NCBI RefSeq assembly: GCF_014650995.1
Contig: NZ_BMWA01000016.1
Span: 124,001 to 188,000 of the forward strand
Direction of reading: 5' to 3'
DNA: 64,000 nt
Source: Streptomyces viridiviolaceus
GTDB taxonomy: Bacteria; Actinomycetota; Actinomycetes; Streptomycetales; Streptomycetaceae
Position 1 is the first letter of the stretch, and each line of letters begins with the position of its first letter. This document shows positions 59,871 to 64,000 of this stretch, piece by piece. A program made the position numbers and the translations under genes. The notes beneath the pieces were generated by a model that was given only the letters and a program-made list of their open reading frames with translations, did no database searches and had not been told where the DNA came from.

Positions 59871-59902
59871 CAACACCGTTCTCTTAATAATGCAACACCG
59901 TT
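59871..59902. promoter_or_regulatory. Direct repeats CAACACCGTT between SDR and TetR genes
   Basis: CAACACCGTT at 59871-59880 and again at 59893-59902, 22 bases apart (two helical turns). They lie 11 bases before the SDR start and 27 before the TetR start. The AT-rich spacer CTCTTAATAATG may hold a -10 box. Confidence 0.6.
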
Positions 59903-59928
59903 TTGCTAAGCGTTCTTATGATGGCTCC

Positions 59929-60594
59929 ATGAGTCAGCCAGCCTTCCAACGGGCGCGCAGCGCCGAGGCCAAGCAGGCGCGTGAAGCGGCGATCCTGGAC
60001 GCAGCCCGGGCGCTGGGCCGAGGGCGCGGCATCCGCGACGTCACCCTCACCGACATCGCCACCGAAGTGGGTATGCACAAGTCGGCGCTGCTGCGTTACT
60101 TCGAGACGAGGGAGCAGATCTTCCTCGAGCTCACCGCGGAGGGCTGGCGGGAGTGGTCCGCGTCGCTCCGTGCCGACCTGCAGGCGAGGGCGGAGGCCAC
60201 CCCCGCGGACGTCGCCGAGGTCTTCGCCGCGACGCTGGCGGCACGCCCCCTGTTCTGCGACCTGCTGGCGCAGGCCCCCCTCAACCTGGAGCGCAACGTG
60301 TCGCTGGAGGCGGTGCGCGCGTTCAAACTCGTCACGCTGCACGAAGTCGACCTGATCGGCGGCGAGTTGAGCCGTCTGCTGGGACTCACCGAGCAGCAGG
60401 TCCTCGACATGATCTCCACCGCCACCGGCATGGCCGGCGCGCTGTGGCAGATGGCCAGCCCGGGCCCCCGCCTGCGGGAGCTCTACACCAGCGACCCCCG
60501 GCTCGGGCACGCGATCGTCGAGGTGGAACCCCGCCTGCGCCGCATCCTCACCGCGTTCCTGACGGGAACGGGAGTCGGAGTTCCTGCCTCATGA
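59929..60594 (+). CDS. TetR family regulator
   Basis: A 221-residue regulator. The HTH is at about residues 15-65 (REAAILDAARALGRGRGIRD, VTLTDIATEVGMHKSALLRY). The C-terminal domain (about 85-215) is of the TetR_C_17-like type (DVAEVFAATLAARPLFCDLL). ATG 59929 is the conserved start; an upstream in-frame ATG at 59890 would put the second direct repeat inside the gene. It probably represses the divergent SDR gene. Confidence 0.88.
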   Translation: MSQPAFQRARSAEAKQAREAAILDAARALGRGRGIRDVTLTDIATEVGMHKSALLRYFETREQIFLELTAEGWREWSASLRADLQARAEATPADVAEVFAATLAARPLFCDLLAQAPLNLERNVSLEAVRAFKLVTLHEVDLIGGELSRLLGLTEQQVLDMISTATGMAGALWQMASPGPRLRELYTSDPRLGHAIVEVEPRLRRILTAFLTGTGVGVPAS

Positions 60595-61328
60595 GGCACC
60601 GCAGGAACTGACGCACGGTACGTCGGGCTCCCAGCCGCCAGTCGCTGCTGTCCGGGCATGCCGCAGCATGCCTACGGCCTGTCTGATGGGTCGGAAACTT
60701 CCATTCCATCGTTCTGTACGGCGTGAGAAGGGGCGACAAATCAGACCGCGAGTGGGCTCGTCCGGACGGGCCTCTACCGCAGGTCGTCGGCAGAGGCGGC
60801 CGGTGGAAGGGTCACCGGATCGTCATCATTCGGACTCTTGCCGCTGATCCGGGGTGGTTGACAATGCCGCCCGCTGGCACTGCTGATCACCGGGCCAGTG
60901 GGGGCAACGCGGCCCCAGATGATTCCGGTCCTGGACCGTATGCGGGAGTGGAACACGCCGTCCGCTCCGGCAGTCGAGGCACGCTGGTCATCTTCGAACA
61001 CACTGCAGGCGCAACCCAGGAGCGCGCCCGCGTACACGAGGGAGAGTCACCCGCCCCGGTGTCGACGTCGTCGGTGTCCCAGAACGCCGAGACGGCGCCG
61101 CCCGATAGCGTGACCGCCGCGATGGGGTGAACCGTCTCCCTCACCCGCTGCCGCAGGGCCGGTCGGCGGTCGGCGGGACGTTCGAGCAGCTCCTCATCGG
61201 AACGACTGTCTCTGAGCGCCGGATGTCTGACTCCCGGCGTCAGTGCCCATCTCTCCTGGTCGACGGCCTGCTCAACGCGGGCGAACGCGCACCTGGTTCT
61301 CGGTGTCGGTGACGCGGGCGAGGGCGAG
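60595..61328. other. Gap with no confident gene
   Basis: About 730 bases. A weak hairpin GGCATGC-CGCA-GCATGCC at 60655-60672 may end the TetR transcript. A leftward scrap (PIAAVTLSGGAVSAFWDTDD near 61040-61120) has coding-like composition without a start or family. Confidence 0.4.
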
Positions 61329-61955
61329 TCAGTCGGTGGTTGTCCGTGATGTACCGAGGGAGCAGTGGTGCTGATCCAAGATCCCCTCGACGATTCTCAT
61401 GAGGTGGTCCCCCGCTTGCTCGATGCTTCCGTTCTGCGTGCTGACCTGCGCGCCTTCCAGTACGAAGGTGATCGCGGCCGCGGCCTGCTCGGGGTCGCGC
61501 AACCCGGCCTCGGTGCACATGCCGACCAGTCTGCGGGTCTGGTGGGCCTTGTGGCTCTCGATCACTTGCCGTGCGGGATGGGAGCGGTCGGGCAGCTCGG
61601 CGATGGAGTTGATGAACGGGCAGCCCCGGTGCGAGATCGCCGGCAATCCCTCGGCGATGAAGCGGGCCAGGCCCAGGATCTGCTCCCTGGGCCGGCCGGG
61701 GTGTTCGGCCTCTACCCGGTCGAAGGCCGCCTGGTAGTCGGCGGCGACGATCCGCAGCCACTCCGCGACCAGCGCATCCTTGGTCTCGAAGTGGCGGTAG
61801 ATCGCCATTTTGGTGGTCTCGGCCCGCTCGGCGATCGTCTGGACGCCCACCCGCCGGATCCCCTCGCTCTGGAAGAGCTCTTCCGCGGCGTCGAGGATGC
61901 GCTCGCGAGGCGGCAGTTTCGCCACCCTGCTCGGCCTGCTGGCGCTTGTTGCCAT
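61329..61955 (-). CDS. TetR family regulator
   Basis: A 208-residue regulator with its HTH at about residues 15-60 (PRERILDAAEELFQSEGIRR, TIAERAETTKMAIYRHFETK) and a TetR_C_16/YxaF-like C-terminus with the Cys-containing AISHRGCPFINSIAELPD. GGAG is 5 bases before the ATG. It is divergent from the amidase gene with symmetric sequences in between. Confidence 0.88.
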   Translation of the reverse strand: MATSASRPSRVAKLPPRERILDAAEELFQSEGIRRVGVQTIAERAETTKMAIYRHFETKDALVAEWLRIVAADYQAAFDRVEAEHPGRPREQILGLARFIAEGLPAISHRGCPFINSIAELPDRSHPARQVIESHKAHQTRRLVGMCTEAGLRDPEQAAAAITFVLEGAQVSTQNGSIEQAGDHLMRIVEGILDQHHCSLGTSRTTTD

Positions 61956-62010
61956 GACTGCTCCGTGACCTCCGGTCCGTTGTCGGGCCACTCACTTCCC
62001 CTGTTACGGT

Positions 62011-62056
62011 ACCAGTCCGTGCCACGCGATACCGCTGAGTATCACTCGGCACTGGT
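62011..62056. promoter_or_regulatory. Nested inverted repeats between TetR and amidase genes
   Basis: ACCAGT (62011-62016) and ACTGGT (62051-62056) form outer arms. Inside is GATAC-N6-GTATC (62028-62043). The amidase start is 28 bases away. It is the likely operator for the TetR protein. Confidence 0.5.
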
Positions 62057-62083
62057 CGGTATCTTTTTCCGTTGGGAGTGACA

Positions 62084-63535
62084 GTGAGAATCACCGAGTA
62101 CGTGAGCTTCGACGCGGTCGGGCTCGCGGAGCTGGTGGCCAGAGGCGAGGTGACCCCCGCCGAACTGGAAGCGGCCGCACGAGAGGCCGCGCAGGCGGTC
62201 AATCCGCAGATCAACGCCATCGTGGAGACCTGGCCGGCCGACGACGAGCCCAGCCCCGGCAGCACACCGCTGGCCGGAGTCCCTTTCCTGATCAAGGACA
62301 TCGCAGTCTCCATGGCCGGGAAGCGGATGGAGCTGGGCAGCCGTCTCGCGGCCGGCAACGTCTCCGGCACCGACTCCTCGCTGATGCTGCGCTTCCGGCG
62401 CGCCGGGCTCGTGACGTTCGGGCGTACCGCAACACCGGAGATGGCCTACAGCAACACGACGGAACCGGTGCTGTACGGCGCGACCCGCAACCCGTGGGAC
62501 CTGACGCGCAGCGCGGGCGGATCCAGCGGGGGCGCGGGCGCGGCTGTCGCTGCCGGCGTGGTCCCGATCGCTCACGCCACCGACGCCGCCGGCTCGATCC
62601 GCATCCCCGCCGCCCATAACGGCCTGTTCGGGTTGAAGCCCACCCGTGGCCGGGTCTCCGTGGGCCCCTACTTCGACGAGCTCTTCAACGGCCTGGCCGT
62701 GCACGGCAGCGTCAGCCGCACGGTACGCGACAGCGCGACGTTGCTCGACCAGATCCGCGGCCCGGAACCGGGTGACCCGTACTTCGCCCAAGAGCCGTCC
62801 CGGCCGTATGCGGAGGAAGTCACCCGCCACCCGGGCTCGCTGCGGATCGGTGTCCTCGCCCAGGCATGGGGCGGGCACCGTACGACCACGTCAGTGGCCG
62901 ACGCTCTCTCTCGTACCGTGCGTCTGCTCGAATCTCTCGGCCACCAGGTGGAGGAGGTCAACGTCGACCTCGGGGCCGACTGGGAGGAGTTCGTCCTGGC
63001 CAGTGCCCGTCAGTGGACGGCGAATCTGACGGCCTCGGTCGACGAGCTGGCTGCCGCCTTCGACCGGCCCATCGACTCCTCAACCCTGGAGCCGCCCACC
63101 CTTGCCAGCTACCACTACGGGCAGCGGGTCAGCGGCGCCCAGTTCGTCAGCGCTCTGGAAATCCGTAACCGGATCGCCCGAAGCCTGGCGAGGTATTTCG
63201 ACGCTCACGACATACTGCTCACCCCGACCGTGCCGGAGCTTCCCCCGCCCTTGGGCACTCATGCGGAGGGGGCGGAGGCACTGGACGGCCTCGGCTGGCT
63301 TCGCCGTCTCTTTGATCTTTCACCGTTCAGCGCGGCGTTCAACGTGGCGGGCACGCCCGCCATGTCCGTGCCTGTGACGACCGACGCGGAGACGGGGCTC
63401 CCGATCGGTATGCAGTTCGCTGCCGGATACGGGCTCGAAGGCCGCCTCTTCCGCCTCGCCGGACAACTCGAAGAAGCAAGCCCGTGGTCGGGCCGGACTC
63501 CCACGGTGTGGGCAGGGAACCACACAGGCCACTGA
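62084..63535 (+). CDS. Amidase (amidase-signature family)
   Basis: A 483-residue serine hydrolase of the amidase-signature family, cleaving a carboxamide. The Ser-cisSer-Lys triad is visible: Lys71 in PFLIKDIAVS, the Gly/Ser motif SAGGSSGGAGAAVAAG (about 143-158), and the nucleophile Ser171 in DAAGSIRIPAA. Full length. The best start is GTG 62084, with GGGAG 5 bases upstream. The substrate is unknown; control by the divergent TetR protein is likely. Confidence 0.92.
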   Translation: MRITEYVSFDAVGLAELVARGEVTPAELEAAAREAAQAVNPQINAIVETWPADDEPSPGSTPLAGVPFLIKDIAVSMAGKRMELGSRLAAGNVSGTDSSLMLRFRRAGLVTFGRTATPEMAYSNTTEPVLYGATRNPWDLTRSAGGSSGGAGAAVAAGVVPIAHATDAAGSIRIPAAHNGLFGLKPTRGRVSVGPYFDELFNGLAVHGSVSRTVRDSATLLDQIRGPEPGDPYFAQEPSRPYAEEVTRHPGSLRIGVLAQAWGGHRTTTSVADALSRTVRLLESLGHQVEEVNVDLGADWEEFVLASARQWTANLTASVDELAAAFDRPIDSSTLEPPTLASYHYGQRVSGAQFVSALEIRNRIARSLARYFDAHDILLTPTVPELPPPLGTHAEGAEALDGLGWLRRLFDLSPFSAAFNVAGTPAMSVPVTTDAETGLPIGMQFAAGYGLEGRLFRLAGQLEEASPWSGRTPTVWAGNHTGH

Positions 63536-63835
63536 GGAGTGCTCCTGGAGCCGGGAGTCCACTGACCGGAGCGCTCCCGATGCGGGAGTGTGCCACCGTG
63601 CCGGTGCTCCGGAGGTGGGGGGTAAGCCTCCCGGGACGACGGTTCCCTTGATCACCATGACCGCGACATCCGCGTTGTGCACCGGCCTGCCCGTGCCGCT
63701 GAGCATGTGCAGATCGAGTACGGCGTCGTGGGACGTGGCAGCCTCCCCGTGTGGTCTGGTCGAGGCGGATCGGCCAGGCAGGCGGCCTGCGCACCGGGCG
63801 GCGATCGCGCGGTGCGTGGGCGGCATCGGCGGCGA
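63536..63835. other. Intergenic stretch with a small hairpin
   Basis: CTCCCG-ATG-CGGGAG at 63574-63588 may be a weak terminator for the amidase gene. No gene is seen in the rest. Confidence 0.4.
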
Positions 63836-64000
63836 TCACCCGTAGAGCGAGCGGGCTCCCGGGCTGCTGCCCTGGAATCGCTGGCCCGCGGCGATCTCCT
63901 CGCCGACCGCCGACCACACGGTCTCGTCGTCCTGGAAGGGCAGCGGGTCGATGCTGTTCGTTTCCTGACGGATACGCTCGACCTCGCGCTCCAGGCGCTC
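63836..64000 (-). CDS. 3' end of an unknown gene, cut by the window edge
   Basis: The last 54 codons read ERLEREVERIRQETNSIDPL then PFQDDETVWSAVGEEIAAGQ and RFQGSSPGARSLYG, stop. Good codon bias and an amphipathic charged helix support a real protein. The visible part is too short to name a family. Confidence 0.6.
   Translation of the reverse strand, partial: ERLEREVERIRQETNSIDPLPFQDDETVWSAVGEEIAAGQRFQGSSPGARSLYG

Overview
The window is high-GC actinobacterial DNA. It is almost certainly from Streptomyces or a close relative: codon third positions are strongly G/C, GTG/TTG starts are common, several ECF sigma factors and many TetR-type regulators are present, and there are YunG, DUF5958, DUF6891, DUF4397 and S-adenosyl methyltransferase-19 proteins typical of that group. 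No rRNA, tRNA or CRISPR was seen. The mix of catabolic operons, divergent regulators and broken genes looks like an accessory chromosome arm.

Layout. 0.2-2.8 kb: an ECF sigma factor, a secreted DUF4397 protein, a class F sortase and a zinc-finger anti-sigma factor. 3.1 kb: a cold-shock protein behind five palindromic octamers. 4-7 kb: TerB-like protein, DUF5958 protein, beta-lactamase-fold hydrolase. 8-11.4 kb: MFS transporter plus exported alkylsulfatase. 11.6-14.5 kb: secreted alpha/beta hydrolase and SAM methyltransferase. 14.7-21.7 kb: a complete aromatic meta-cleavage operon (monooxygenase, extradiol dioxygenase, hydrolase, hydratase, acylating acetaldehyde dehydrogenase, aldolase) with a divergent TetR regulator. 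22-25.4 kb: small secreted protein, ECF41-type sigma factor with a DoxX-like gene, YunG protein, and two gene stumps.

25.4-44.4 kb: a catabolic island. A TetR gene, a decayed and an intact copy of an Old-Yellow-Enzyme gene in inverted orientation, an acetoacetate-decarboxylase-like/aldehyde dehydrogenase operon, a second decayed decarboxylase copy and a quinone oxidoreductase are tied together by a repeated ATGT-N11-ACAT motif. Inside the island lies a five-gene operon (AMP ligase, SDR, acyl-CoA dehydrogenase, APH-type kinase, MFS transporter) whose composition matches the levulinate/4-hydroxy-acid (Lva) pathway, with its own TetR and twin palindromic operators.

44.5-64 kb: a SpoIIE/HATPase phosphatase; a PIG-L deacetylase gene split by an intact IS200/IS605 element (tnpA and tnpB) whose predicted guide RNA would match the disrupted gene; an ECF41-type sigma factor divergent from a SnoaL-LUD fusion gene across a very long palindrome; a cysteine-bearing HTH regulator with a DUF3291 gene; HxlR with a DHA2 efflux pump; a DUF6891 protein; SDR/TetR and TetR/amidase divergent pairs; and the 3' end of an unknown gene at the right edge.
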